From Deltaproteobacteria bacterium (lineage in GTDB: Bacteria > Desulfobacterota > Desulfarculia > Adiutricales > JAFDHD01), in the NCBI GenBank assembly GCA_019308995.1, contig JAFDHD010000019.1:1-49935 (forward strand): a stretch of DNA of 49,935 bases, in the 5' to 3' direction. This document shows, piece by piece, positions 14,476 to 23,806 of the stretch (the first letter of the stretch is position 1; every line of letters begins with the position of its first letter). A program made the position numbers and the translations under genes. Below the pieces are notes generated by a model. It had not been told where the DNA came from. It worked only from the letters and a program-made list of their open reading frames with translations, and ran no database searches.

Positions 14476-17400
14476 CTACAGATTAAGCTGCTGATAGTTC
14501 AAGTAATGATACAATCCTTCCTGACTCATCAACTCTTCATGTGCCCCTTGTTCCACGATTTCGCCATTGTCCAGCACGATGATATTATCGGCATTTCTTA
14601 CCGTGCTCAATCTATGAGCAATAATTATCGCTGTTTTGTCCTTTAGCATGGCATTCAAGTTCTTTTGTATGGCCTGTTCAGACTCAGTATCGAGTGAACT
14701 TGTAGCCTCATCAAAGATAATAATTTTAGGATTGGCATAAAGAACGCGTGCAATGGCAATCCTCTGTTTCTGACCGCCTGAAAGCTGGAGACCGCTCTCC
14801 CCAACTTTGGTTTCATAACCCAAGGCAAGATTTGAAATGAACTCATGGGCGTTGGCTAGTTTGGCCGTCTCAATAACCTTCTCTATATTTTCATCAGAAT
14901 CACCGACCGATATGTTTTCTCTGATCGTACCGTTGAAAATGAAATTTTCCTGCAAGACAAAACCGATTAATCGTCTTAAATTGGAAAGATTGACATTTTT
15001 TATATCATGCCCGTCGAAAAGAATTTTCCCTTCTGTCACATCGTAGAATCTGGCAATAAGCCTTACCAGCGTGGTCTTTCCGGAACCGCTTCGCCCGACA
15101 ACGGCCACCGTCTGCCCGGGGTCTATCTTCATGGTAATGTTAGAAAGGATATAGGAATCATCCTCCCCGCCGTAACGAAAGTAAACCTGCTCAAACTCGA
15201 TCTCACCCCGCGGCTCTTTGAGAATTAATTCGGTAGATTGTTCAATGGATGCCGGGAATTCAGTTTTGGCCGTAAATACATCGTTCAGTCTGTCCACAGA
15301 AACCAAGATCTGCTGTATCTCATCCCAGGTGGATATGATTCGGTTGATCGGGGTGATCACGCTGCCCACCAAAGCCATAAAGGCCATCAGTTCTCCCACA
15401 CTCATCGCTCCCTGGATGACTTTCTGAGCGCCATACCACAGGACAAGGGTCGTACTCAAAGTTGCCACAAATTCACCGATAGAGTTGAAATACATTCCGG
15501 TATTGTACAGTTTATAATCAATATTCATGTTCTTTATAAATTTATCTTCCCATTTCCACCGAGTTGGGACTTCAATATTCATGGCTTTAACGGTATCTAT
15601 GGCATTTATGGACTCGATTAAATGGGATTCAGATTCAGCTCTGGCAGCGAAGGAATCAATGTTGAGCCTCTTAAGAATAGGAGTAAAAACCAAGGTTAGT
15701 ATAATAAATAACGGTATAAGAAGAAGGACAAGAACAGTCAGCTGCATGTTGTAATAAATCATCAGGGAAAGATAGACGACGATGAGGATTGAGTCGAGTA
15801 CCATGGTCAGAGCGGTATTGGTCAGGAAGTTCCGTATTTTCATATTTTCGCCGAAGCGGGTAATGAAATCGCCAATCTTTCTGACCTTATAATAGCCCAG
15901 CGGAAGAGCGAGCAGATGTTTATAGAAAAGAACGAGCATCGTCAAATCTATTTTCATGCTGGTATGGATTATTAAATACTGCCGCACAACCATTGTCAGC
16001 ACACGAAAAACAAGAACGATGAGCATCCCGCCCAGCATGATATTAAGCATGGAGATGTTCTGGTGTATCAAAACCTTATCCACAATGTTCTGCGTGAAAA
16101 TCGGGGTGGCCAGGCCAAAGATGTTCAGCAAAAGAGAGGCAACGAAAATTTCAAGTAAGATCAATTTATAAGGAAGAACAAAGTTAAGAAACCTCTTTAA
16201 GGAAGACTGATCTTCAGGCTGATCTTCAAAATCTGGAGTTGGTTCTAGGGTGAGGGTAATACCGGTGGTGTTTTCTAAAAAATATTCTTTATCATACTTC
16301 TTGAGACCGCTGGCCGGGTCTGCGACCCAAACATGTTTCTTATTGATCTTGTAAATAACGATATAATGATATCCCTGCCAGTGCACGATACAAGGCAGAT
16401 GCACTGACATGAAGGCGTCATAGTCAAGTTTGAGCCCCCGAGTGGAAAAGCCTAACTGCTCGGCGGCAGAAGCCAGATTGGCCATTGAAGATCCGCTCCG
16501 GTCAACATGAGCCAGTTCCCGCAATCGGCTTGATGAAAACTTTTTCCCGTAATATTTAGCTATCATCGCGATGCAGGTGGTGCCGCAGGTCATCTCGTCA
16601 TGTTGCATCATAATAGGAAAGCTTATACGTCTGCGATAAGCAGATGATAGCGTCTTAAAATACTTTTTACGCTCCTTCGGTGATACTATCTCTTCTTCAG
16701 GAACCTCCTGTTCGACCTTGATTTCTTTGAGGGCGGCCAACTCCTGTTTAATTAACTCGGTATAAGGTATGGGCGGTTTGTCCGTAAGATAGGATTTAAT
16801 CCTGTCTTCAATTACCTTCCTGATCTTGGGAGATTTTTGAACCAGGGCGTCAAAGGCCTCTCTGGTTAGAGAAAATAAATGGCAGCTGGTGAGACAAACG
16901 ATATCCGCGTATCTTGTCGTCTCTTCTAAAAGGGCTTTTTCACCAAAAAAGTCACCCTCCCGTAAAAAATTTATGGTCTCCTGCTTGTTATCTTCCCACC
17001 TTACAACCTTGAGTTTGCCAGTTTCGATAAGATAAAATTTATCCGGTTTTGCCCCTTGCCTAAAGACCACATCGCCTGCCTCATAAAATTCGGGCTTTAG
17101 TTGACGAGCCAGTTCCTGAAGGTCCTTGGGCGATACTTCTGAAAGATTAGTACATGTCTTTAAGAACTGATGAATGGAGGCGTTCCTGATGAATTTATCG
17201 AAATATTCTCTCAGCTCAGGCCGGGCAAAGAGGTAGCTATTAAACGATTCCCTGTCTATAGCAATAAGAATGCTGTCTTCTGTAGCCCGCGCCGTAGCAT
17301 TTCTAGTGCCTTCCCTGATCAGGGCTGTCTCGCCAAAATGATCGCCTCTGGTCCGGACGCCAAGATTGACCTCTTGTCCTTTCTCGTTCTTTTGAACAAT

Positions 17401-17583
17401 CCTGATCTTTCCGCTGTAAACAATATAAAATCTGTCACCCTGATCTCCCTGCTCGAAGATGATCTCTCCGGCGCCCACTGATCTCAGCTCAGCCGCCTTC
17501 ATTAATTCGTCCAGTTCTTCATCAGTATAGATGGAGAAAAGGGAATTTTTCCGAATGAATTCTGAAAGGTCTTTGATGTCCAT
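14476..17583 (-). CDS. Peptidase-containing ABC exporter (C39) with two N-terminal cyclic-nucleotide-binding domains
   Basis: The 1035-aa protein combines four modules. Two cNMP-binding domains lie at about 14-130 and 140-262, with phosphate-cassette motifs FGETALIREGTRNATA and FGEKALLEETTRYA. A C39 peptidase spans about 322-450, with oxyanion Gln327 and catalytic Cys333 in MMQHDEMTCGTTCIAMI, His406 in GYHYIVIYKI and Asp422 in VADPASG. The membrane domain runs from about 465 to 760. The ATPase has GRSGSGKTTLVRLIARFY, LSGGQKQRIAIARV and IIIFDEATSSLD. It should cut leaders after Gly-Gly and export the core. The catalytic set is complete. It heads the operon with the HlyD adaptor and parvulins; substrates are probably the Gly-Gly peptides at 7458-8053. 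The start lacks a clear ribosome site. Confidence 0.93.
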   Translation of the reverse strand: MDIKDLSEFIRKNSLFSIYTDEELDELMKAAELRSVGAGEIIFEQGDQGDRFYIVYSGKIRIVQKNEKGQEVNLGVRTRGDHFGETALIREGTRNATARATEDSILIAIDRESFNSYLFARPELREYFDKFIRNASIHQFLKTCTNLSEVSPKDLQELARQLKPEFYEAGDVVFRQGAKPDKFYLIETGKLKVVRWEDNKQETINFLREGDFFGEKALLEETTRYADIVCLTSCHLFSLTREAFDALVQKSPKIRKVIEDRIKSYLTDKPPIPYTELIKQELAALKEIKVEQEVPEEEIVSPKERKKYFKTLSSAYRRRISFPIMMQHDEMTCGTTCIAMIAKYYGKKFSSSRLRELAHVDRSGSSMANLASAAEQLGFSTRGLKLDYDAFMSVHLPCIVHWQGYHYIVIYKINKKHVWVADPASGLKKYDKEYFLENTTGITLTLEPTPDFEDQPEDQSSLKRFLNFVLPYKLILLEIFVASLLLNIFGLATPIFTQNIVDKVLIHQNISMLNIMLGGMLIVLVFRVLTMVVRQYLIIHTSMKIDLTMLVLFYKHLLALPLGYYKVRKIGDFITRFGENMKIRNFLTNTALTMVLDSILIVVYLSLMIYYNMQLTVLVLLLIPLFIILTLVFTPILKRLNIDSFAARAESESHLIESINAIDTVKAMNIEVPTRWKWEDKFIKNMNIDYKLYNTGMYFNSIGEFVATLSTTLVLWYGAQKVIQGAMSVGELMAFMALVGSVITPINRIISTWDEIQQILVSVDRLNDVFTAKTEFPASIEQSTELILKEPRGEIEFEQVYFRYGGEDDSYILSNITMKIDPGQTVAVVGRSGSGKTTLVRLIARFYDVTEGKILFDGHDIKNVNLSNLRRLIGFVLQENFIFNGTIRENISVGDSDENIEKVIETAKLANAHEFISNLALGYETKVGESGLQLSGGQKQRIAIARVLYANPKIIIFDEATSSLDTESEQAIQKNLNAMLKDKTAIIIAHRLSTVRNADNIIVLDNGEIVEQGAHEELMSQEGLYHYLNYQQLNL

Positions 17584-18048
17584 AATTTATGTCTTCAATT
17601 CGCTTAAAATCTCAAAGGATTTTTACCTTCATTACTATCAGACCTTCTTAAAATATGAACAGCCATCTATCAGCCGCCCGTTATAAAACCTAATCGTCTG
17701 GCTTGAGCCTTACCATTAGGAAATTAGACGGCCAGCTATTAAAGAATACTCTCCCAAGATGAGCCAGTCTACCAAAATCCTAGCCAAAGCACAAATTATT
17801 CGATTACCGGATCACTGATCCTGTTGCCTTAATACTGCGGCCGGATAGTAGCAAGATCAGGAATGAATACTCTAGTTTATTTGCAAAACCATCTGGTAGA
17901 AATTCAGATGTTTTACTCTAGCTGAAGCGCGTGCTATATTGAAGTCTAAAATACTTGAATCGGTCCTCATAGATAAAAACAAAGGCGACAATCAGGAACC
18001 TCATTTTACTTACTTAAATATGGAGGACTCATTAAAAGAGGTTTAATT
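17584..18048. other. 465-bp divergent intergenic region
   Basis: This gap separates the leftward exporter operon from the rightward sulfatase fragment, so it should hold promoters for both. I saw no open frame with a ribosome site, no clear -35/-10 pair and no further Gly-Gly leader peptide on either strand. AAGAGGTTTAATT directly before 18049 is the ribosome site of the sulfatase fragment. Confidence 0.5.
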
Positions 18049-18486
18049 ATGCGGGTGCTTTATATTGATATTGACACACTTCGACCGGATCACCTGTCCT
18101 GCTATGGTTATCCGCGAGAGACCACTCCAAACATAGACCGGATTTGTGCTGAGGCCGTCCGCTTTGATAACTGTTATGCCTCGGACGCCCCATGTCTTCC
18201 CTCGCGCTCGGCCTGCTGGACAGGCCGGTTCGGTATCCATACAGGCGTGGTCAATCATGGAGGCCTGGCGGCCGGGTGGACGGTTATGAAGGAGGGTGGC
18301 TCCTTTCACGCCAACGAAAACAGCCAGGCCTTCAAGGGTTATTTAAATCGTCTGCGTCAAACGGGCCGGAGTTTCTATGCCGATTGGCTCGCTGAGAACA
18401 AAGGCAAACCCATTCCGGATGGAGCGCCCTGGGCCGCGGCTTTGGAGCCTGATCAGGAATTATTAACGCGGCCGTATTCAGATTAG
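18049..18486 (+). pseudogene. Truncated sulfatase with intact formylglycine motif
   Basis: The 145-aa frame begins [20 protein letters not shown] (metal-binding Asp) and has the CxPSR sulfatase signature at Cys49 in [14 protein letters not shown]. That is the Cys normally converted to formylglycine. After about residue 85 ([20 protein letters not shown]) the usual central part of about 300 residues is missing. The text jumps in frame to [31 protein letters not shown] and a short end. Full sulfatases are about 450-500 aa, so this is probably an in-frame internal deletion or a chimera. Without the central Asp-His metal ligands and basic residues it should be inactive. It lies 63 bp before an intact sulfatase-fold gene on the same strand. 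Confidence 0.7.
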
Positions 18487-18549
18487 ATGGAATAAAAAAA
18501 AGGGCAGTAAAAAAAAGCTGAAATATATCAATAAAGAAAGGAGCTCAAA

Positions 18550-20004
18550 ATGAAGATCATCATGGTGATGTATGATTCCTTGAACCGCCGCATGCTTTCG
18601 CCTTACGGGTGCGATTGGGTTCATACGCCCAATTTCGAACGCTTAGCTGAAAGAAGCGTGACTTTTGATAACTGCTACGTTGGGAGCATGGCTACTATCC
18701 CTGCGAGACGTGAGATCCATACCGGGCGCTGCAATTTTCTTCACCGCTCCTGGGGGCCGCTTGAACCTTTTGACGACTCCATGCCAGAAATTTTAAAATA
18801 TTCCGGCGTCTATACCCATCTGGTGAGCGATAACTATCATTACTGGGAAGAAGGGGGTTGGACCTACCACACCCGTTACAGCTCCTGGGAAAACTCACGC
18901 GGTCAAGAAAACGACCCCTGGAAAGGGATTGTGGCGGAGCCGGATAGACCTGACCGGGTTTTGGGCAGAGAGACCCGCATAAACTGGGCCAACCGTCCCT
19001 ATATGCAGAAGGAGGAAGAAACACCCCAGGCCAAGACCTTTACCATGGGAATGGAATTCATTAGAACCAATTATCAGCAGGACAACTGGTTTCTCCATAT
19101 CGAGACCTTCGACCCCCATGAACCTTATATCGCGCCTCAGAAGTTCCGAGACCTCTACCCGCATGAATACGATGGTCCCCATTTTGACTGGCCGAATTAT
19201 AAACAAGTGGAGGAGACACCGGAGCAGGTACAGCATGTCAGGTATGAGTCGGCCGCACTTCACAGTATGTGCGACCAGTATTTAGGCAGGGTCCTGGACC
19301 TCATGGACGAACTCGACCTCTGGAAGGACACCATGCTCATTGTCAATACGGATCATGGATTCCTCCTGGGTGAACACGGGTGGTGGGCCAAGATGATTCC
19401 TCCAATATACAACGAAGTCGCGCATACACCCTTCTTTATCTGGGACCCTCGCTGCGCCAGGAAGGGTGAAAAGCGAACCTCTCTCGTTCAGACCGTTGAT
19501 CTTGCGCCAACGATCTTGGAATTCTTTAAAAAAGAAATACCCAAGAATATGCAAGGCAGGCCGCTTAAAAATACCATCGCTAAAGACTCACCGGTCCGGG
19601 AAGCCGGCCTGTTTGGGCTCCACGGCGCTCACGTTAACGTTACCGATGGCCGGTATGTTTATATGAGAGGACCGGCCGCGCCAGACAATGACCCATGTTA
19701 TGAATATACCCTGATGCCGACCAATATGCTACATACCTTCTCGGTGAAGGCGCTTCAGGACATCCAGCTTCAAGAACCATTTTCCTTCACCAAAGGCTGC
19801 CGCACAATGAAAATCAAAAGACGCCGACCTCACCCCATCAAACTTGAAACCATGCTTTTTGACCTGGAAAATGACCCCGGGCAGGAAAGTCCTATTAATG
19901 ACCCTGAAGCTGAGCAAACCATGATCAACCACCTCGTCCGGCTGATGGAAGAAACAGATACCCCGCCTGAACAGTATGAGCGGCTTGGCTTCAGGAAAAG
20001 GTAG
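18550..20004 (+). CDS. Alkaline-phosphatase-superfamily sulfatase-like hydrolase with Thr at the nucleophile position
   Basis: The 484-aa protein has the sulfatase fold: metal Asp9 in MVMYDSLNRRMLSPYG, HIETFDPHEPYIAP in the middle, and the second metal Asp-His in IVNTDHGFLLGEHGWWAK. A late TMLFDLENDPGQESP is typical of the C-terminal subdomain. At the catalytic site, however, it reads MATIPARREIHTGR, so residue 49 is Thr where the neighbouring fragment has Cys49 (CLPSR). No formylglycine can form. Thr is the nucleophile in related phosphodiesterases of the superfamily, so it may be a phosphoester or phosphonate hydrolase or transferase rather than a sulfatase. GAAAGGAGC precedes the ATG. No signal peptide is evident, so it is likely cytoplasmic. 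Confidence 0.85.
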   Translation: MKIIMVMYDSLNRRMLSPYGCDWVHTPNFERLAERSVTFDNCYVGSMATIPARREIHTGRCNFLHRSWGPLEPFDDSMPEILKYSGVYTHLVSDNYHYWEEGGWTYHTRYSSWENSRGQENDPWKGIVAEPDRPDRVLGRETRINWANRPYMQKEEETPQAKTFTMGMEFIRTNYQQDNWFLHIETFDPHEPYIAPQKFRDLYPHEYDGPHFDWPNYKQVEETPEQVQHVRYESAALHSMCDQYLGRVLDLMDELDLWKDTMLIVNTDHGFLLGEHGWWAKMIPPIYNEVAHTPFFIWDPRCARKGEKRTSLVQTVDLAPTILEFFKKEIPKNMQGRPLKNTIAKDSPVREAGLFGLHGAHVNVTDGRYVYMRGPAAPDNDPCYEYTLMPTNMLHTFSVKALQDIQLQEPFSFTKGCRTMKIKRRRPHPIKLETMLFDLENDPGQESPINDPEAEQTMINHLVRLMEETDTPPEQYERLGFRKR

Positions 20005-20223
20005 CTGTTGACCCGGCCTTAAAGCGCTGCATGAAATATAGCCTAAACGCACATGGATGCCTTCCAGCCGAACCAGGGTTGGATATCTGAAGTTCTTTAC
20101 GTAATGAGGATACGATGTATGCTCCCCTTCCCACACCCACATCAAAAATTCCTTGACAACAGTAATCAGTCATACTAATTTTTAAATATCTTTAAAGCAA
20201 GAAGCTAAAAGTATAAACAATTT

Positions 20224-20346
20224 CAGGAACCTGAAGTAGCGATAAATCTGGATTTCCTGAGGAGTTGTTTTATACTCTGAAAAAGATCATTCAGTCCCTG
20301 AGAAGGCAGCCATTTTGTTTAAACCAATCTACGCTACTGGTTCCTG
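20224..20346. repeat. Imperfect inverted repeat flanking about 90 bp in the gap before the binding protein gene
   Basis: CAGGAACCTGAAGTAGCG (20224-20241) and CGCTACTGGTTCCTG (20332-20346) pair over 15 bases with a 3-base insertion (TGA) in the left arm. The two arms enclose about 90 bp without an open frame. It could be a miniature mobile element or an RNA structure. The rest of the 549-bp gap 20005-20553 holds no gene I can support apart from the AGGAGGGAAG ribosome site before 20554. Confidence 0.35.
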
Positions 20347-20553
20347 AGATGCCTGCTTCTTAAAGAAAACAGGACCATACACTTCCTGATTGGAAAACCT
20401 TAAGGCGTTTCGAAACATCTCTTTTATCATGTCAAGCCAGGTAATCTCGGTTTTATTAAACACTCATTAAGATTGACGCATGGCATCGTTCCGCGTCTAA
20501 ACCGGATACATAATTTGCAACAGCTTCACCCATAAAAATTAGGAGGGAAGAGC

Positions 20554-22419
20554 ATGGAAATAAAAAATAAATATTTTATCGGCGCGGGTGTTCTGGGTAT
20601 GTTCTTCCTCTTACTGCTGACAGCCCCGTTGAGCACGACCGCTGCAGGTAAGGATGCGGAAATTATATCGAGCTGGGTTTGGACAAAGGACAAACCCAAA
20701 CCGCTATGGTGGAAATGGGATGATGAAAAAGATAAACCGGTACGCGGTGGATATATATATGCAGCTTCGACGAATTACATCGGGCTGATGAATCCCAACC
20801 ACTGGCCGGTCCTTGACTGGGTCTCTATAACGAATATGTACGAAGGGCTGGTTTATATTGATGGTGAGTATCAACCCACCTTCCTCTGGCTGGCGGAATC
20901 TTATGAGTATCCTGAACCGACTACATGTGTCATGAATCTTAGAAAAGGCGTCAAGTTTCACGATGGATCCGACTTCAACGCAGGAAGTCTGAAGTACTTG
21001 ATTGACTATATTAAAGACAAGAGAAATGGATGCTGGACCAGGGCCTGGGTTGAGCCAATAAAGTCAATCGAAGTCGTGGATGAATACACAGTCAGGTGGA
21101 ACTTTAAAAGACCCTGGGCCGGATTTTTAGGAATGATGGCCACGACTCCCGGATATATGATATCCAAAAAAGCCCTGGAAGGGGACGTGGCCATGAAGAA
21201 AATCAAAAAACTGACTCGCTATCTCAAGAAAGCTAACGATAAGGCAGCCCAGGCAGAAAAGAAAGCGAGGAAGGCTGTAGCCAAGGGAGGTGCCGAAGCT
21301 GATAAGGCAGCCGCCGCAGTAAAGGAAGCCAGAAAAAAAGTGGCCGTATTTGAAGAAGAAATGTCAAAACTGGCGGCCATAGCCAAGGGCGCCAAAGACG
21401 TGGATACCAACCCGGTTGGTTCTGGAAGATACATGCTGGAAAAGGCCAGTCCGGGGAACTTTTTAAGATTAAAACGTAATCCTAACTGGTGGTTCGGCCG
21501 GAGTATCGGCCGCCCGGACATGCCTTACCCTGATGGCATAATGATCTATGTCATTCCCGACGAGTCAATCAGACTGGCCAACCTGAGAGCCGGGAAAATT
21601 GACTACATGGTTCTCAGCCCGACGCAGTTTGAAGCCCTGAAAAAAGACCCCCGATTCAATATCACCAGCCAAATTGGGAATCACCTCGTTGCCTTGAGTT
21701 TTAATCATGCCAAGGGGCCATGTAAGGATATCCGGGTACGTAAGGCCATCTCCCATGTCATCAATCGAAAGGCCCTGCTTCATGGACTGCAGTTAGGGCA
21801 GGGTATAATCGCCAGCTGTATGTATCATGAAAATCACTGGTGTCATAATCCAAATCTCAAACCAGTGCATTACGATCCCGAACTTTCGAAAAAACTCCTG
21901 GCCGAGGCCGGTTATCAAAAGGGCCTGAAAATAAAAGGCTATATGGGCAATGCAACCTGGCAGGTGAACCTGGCGGAAGCCTTAAAAGCCATGCTGGCCG
22001 AAGTGGGCGTCACTTGGCAGGTGGATTCCTTGGACGCAGCAGCCAGTTCGGATCGATCGAAAAACCTCGAGTATGATCTGGCCTCAGGCGGCTGGGCTTA
22101 TATCAAAGAACCGGACATGATAGCCACCGGCCTCTATCACCCAAACGGCGGCTTCAATTATGGCAGAAGCCATAATGAAAAAGCCCTCACTCTCATCGAA
22201 GCCGGTAAAAAAGAGCTGGATTTAAAAAAGAGGCAAAAAATTTATTGGGAACTTGAAAAGGTGCTTTACGAGAACTACGAAGATGTTTGGCTTTGGTATC
22301 CTATTATTAACACCGCTAGACGGACAGTTCTGAGAGGATATGACGCCAAACTGCACGACAAAGGCGGAGAGGCTTACTGGTTTACGCATCCTGGATGGTT
22401 CAAGGACGGGCATCGCTAG
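20554..22419 (+). CDS. ABC transporter solute-binding protein, family 5 (peptide/nickel type), with Lys/Ala-rich insertion
   Basis: The 621-aa product has a signal peptide (FIGAGVLGMFFLLLLTAPLS followed by an Ala-rich cleavage region near 32). The SBP_bac_5 fold then shows NMYEGLVYIDGEYQPTFLWL, LRKGVKFHDGSDFNAG, VRKAISHVINRKALLHG and WAYIKEPDM. It would bind an oligopeptide-like solute in the periplasm. Residues about 214-282 form an inserted segment rich in Lys, Ala and Glu (KKANDKAAQAEKKARKAVAK, AAAAVKEARKKVAVFEEEMS). This is predicted coiled coil in a place where relatives have a short loop. AGGAGGGAAG precedes the ATG. No permease or ATPase gene follows, so it is an orphan next to an MFS gene on the other strand. 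Confidence 0.88.
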   Translation: MEIKNKYFIGAGVLGMFFLLLLTAPLSTTAAGKDAEIISSWVWTKDKPKPLWWKWDDEKDKPVRGGYIYAASTNYIGLMNPNHWPVLDWVSITNMYEGLVYIDGEYQPTFLWLAESYEYPEPTTCVMNLRKGVKFHDGSDFNAGSLKYLIDYIKDKRNGCWTRAWVEPIKSIEVVDEYTVRWNFKRPWAGFLGMMATTPGYMISKKALEGDVAMKKIKKLTRYLKKANDKAAQAEKKARKAVAKGGAEADKAAAAVKEARKKVAVFEEEMSKLAAIAKGAKDVDTNPVGSGRYMLEKASPGNFLRLKRNPNWWFGRSIGRPDMPYPDGIMIYVIPDESIRLANLRAGKIDYMVLSPTQFEALKKDPRFNITSQIGNHLVALSFNHAKGPCKDIRVRKAISHVINRKALLHGLQLGQGIIASCMYHENHWCHNPNLKPVHYDPELSKKLLAEAGYQKGLKIKGYMGNATWQVNLAEALKAMLAEVGVTWQVDSLDAAASSDRSKNLEYDLASGGWAYIKEPDMIATGLYHPNGGFNYGRSHNEKALTLIEAGKKELDLKKRQKIYWELEKVLYENYEDVWLWYPIINTARRTVLRGYDAKLHDKGGEAYWFTHPGWFKDGHR

Positions 22420-22492
22420 TCCGGGTCGCAGGTCATGCTGTGAAAAAATACAGTCCAAAACGTATTGACCCAAACGGCGCTTGGCTTTTTAG

Positions 22493-23806
22493 TTAAGCGC
22501 CTTTGGGCTGAGGGTGCTTCGGAGGTTTAATGCTGGAAGCTATCAGGCCGGCCAGAAAAAGGAGGACCGCGAATATAATAAAAGGGACCATGTAGCTGCC
22601 AAGAGAGTCAAAACAAAGGGCCCCAAAAATCGGACCGAGCGCATTGGCGGTCAGCCTGAGCGGGCTGGCGAGGCTAAAGATACTGCCCAGGGACGACCGG
22701 CCGAAAAAATCCGCCCAGATAAGGGCAAACAGAGGCATCATCCCCCCCCGTAATAGTCCGAAAAACACCGCAAAGATATATATGAATCCGCCCTGCTTCA
22801 CAACCCAGAAAATAGACAAAAGTAATATCCCTAAAATCATGAAAACAACGGCCATGAGACGTTTGATCTGAACTCGTTCCGCTAAAAATCCCAGGATAAG
22901 GCTGCCTCCGGCGCCGGATACCGCGGCGACGGTAAGAACGAGAACAGCCGATTTTACGGAAATGCCTTTATCTGTCAGAAAGGGAAAGATGTGAAAACTC
23001 ATACCCGCCCCGCCGAACAGAACAAAACAGGACATGAGCACGATCATCCAAAAGGCCGGGGTCCTTATCGCCTGTTCCCGCGTCCATTCAGGCTCTGAAT
23101 TCTGTTCTAAAGCATTGCTACCCGTATCATGAGGAACACTGTTATCTGCGCTCCCGGCTTGATCCGGCGCTTTCCCATCAGGCCATAGGCCAATATCTTC
23201 CGGTCTTCTTTTAAGAAACAAGAAAGAAGGAACCGCGGACAGGAGGAAGACAACCACCCCCAGGGCTACCCAGGCCATCCGCCAGCCAAAGGACAGGATC
23301 ATGAATAGAACAAAAGGCGGAAAGACGGCCGTTCCAACACGGCTGCCCAGGTGGGCAATGCCCATGGCCCTGCCTCTCTGCCGATAGAACCAGTTGGAAA
23401 TGGTGACAGCAATCACCAGACTCAGCATCCCAACGGCGATCATGCGGCCTAACCCAAAGAAGATATAAAGCTGCCAGGGCTGTGTCAGGAATGACAGCGC
23501 TATCAGACCGGCGCTGAGGGCCAGGACTCCCCAAAAGGCAATCATTCTCGGCCCATGACGATCGAGGATCGGGCCGACAAAAGGCGCTATGATCCCGCCG
23601 CATATCGAACCAAAGGTGATGGCGCCGGTTATCAAAGAACGACTCCAGCCAAACTCCAAGGCCATGGGTTTTAAAAAGATGGAAAGGATATTTTGAAAAA
23701 CCCCGGCTTCTGTAAACCCAATGAGAAAGGTGACGCCAACGATAACCCATCCGTAAAACGGTTTCCGTAATTTCCAGCCTTCAGATTTCTTTCTAACTTC
23801 TGTCAT
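22493..23806 (-). CDS. MFS transporter, oxalate/formate antiporter or monocarboxylate type
   Basis: The 437-aa protein has about 12 membrane spans, split by a hydrophilic central loop near residues 195-230. After FYGWVIVGVTFLIGFTEAG come GAITFGSICGGIIAPFVGP and ILDRHGPRMIAFWGVLA (the motif A region). A second repeat contains GAGGSLILGFLAERVQIKRL. The layout and first-helix FYGW resemble the OFA/monocarboxylate transporter branch, which carries small organic acids. It is convergent with the binding protein gene (73-bp gap), with no partner genes on its strand. The substrate is unknown. The ribosome site before 23806 is weak. Confidence 0.87.
   Translation of the reverse strand: MTEVRKKSEGWKLRKPFYGWVIVGVTFLIGFTEAGVFQNILSIFLKPMALEFGWSRSLITGAITFGSICGGIIAPFVGPILDRHGPRMIAFWGVLALSAGLIALSFLTQPWQLYIFFGLGRMIAVGMLSLVIAVTISNWFYRQRGRAMGIAHLGSRVGTAVFPPFVLFMILSFGWRMAWVALGVVVFLLSAVPSFLFLKRRPEDIGLWPDGKAPDQAGSADNSVPHDTGSNALEQNSEPEWTREQAIRTPAFWMIVLMSCFVLFGGAGMSFHIFPFLTDKGISVKSAVLVLTVAAVSGAGGSLILGFLAERVQIKRLMAVVFMILGILLLSIFWVVKQGGFIYIFAVFFGLLRGGMMPLFALIWADFFGRSSLGSIFSLASPLRLTANALGPIFGALCFDSLGSYMVPFIIFAVLLFLAGLIASSIKPPKHPQPKGA

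Noticed and set aside
19991-20173. A minus-strand frame with a methyltransferase-like GIFDVGVGRGAYIV segment
   Set aside because: It is short, has no ribosome site, overlaps the sulfatase end and has nothing else typical of methyltransferases.
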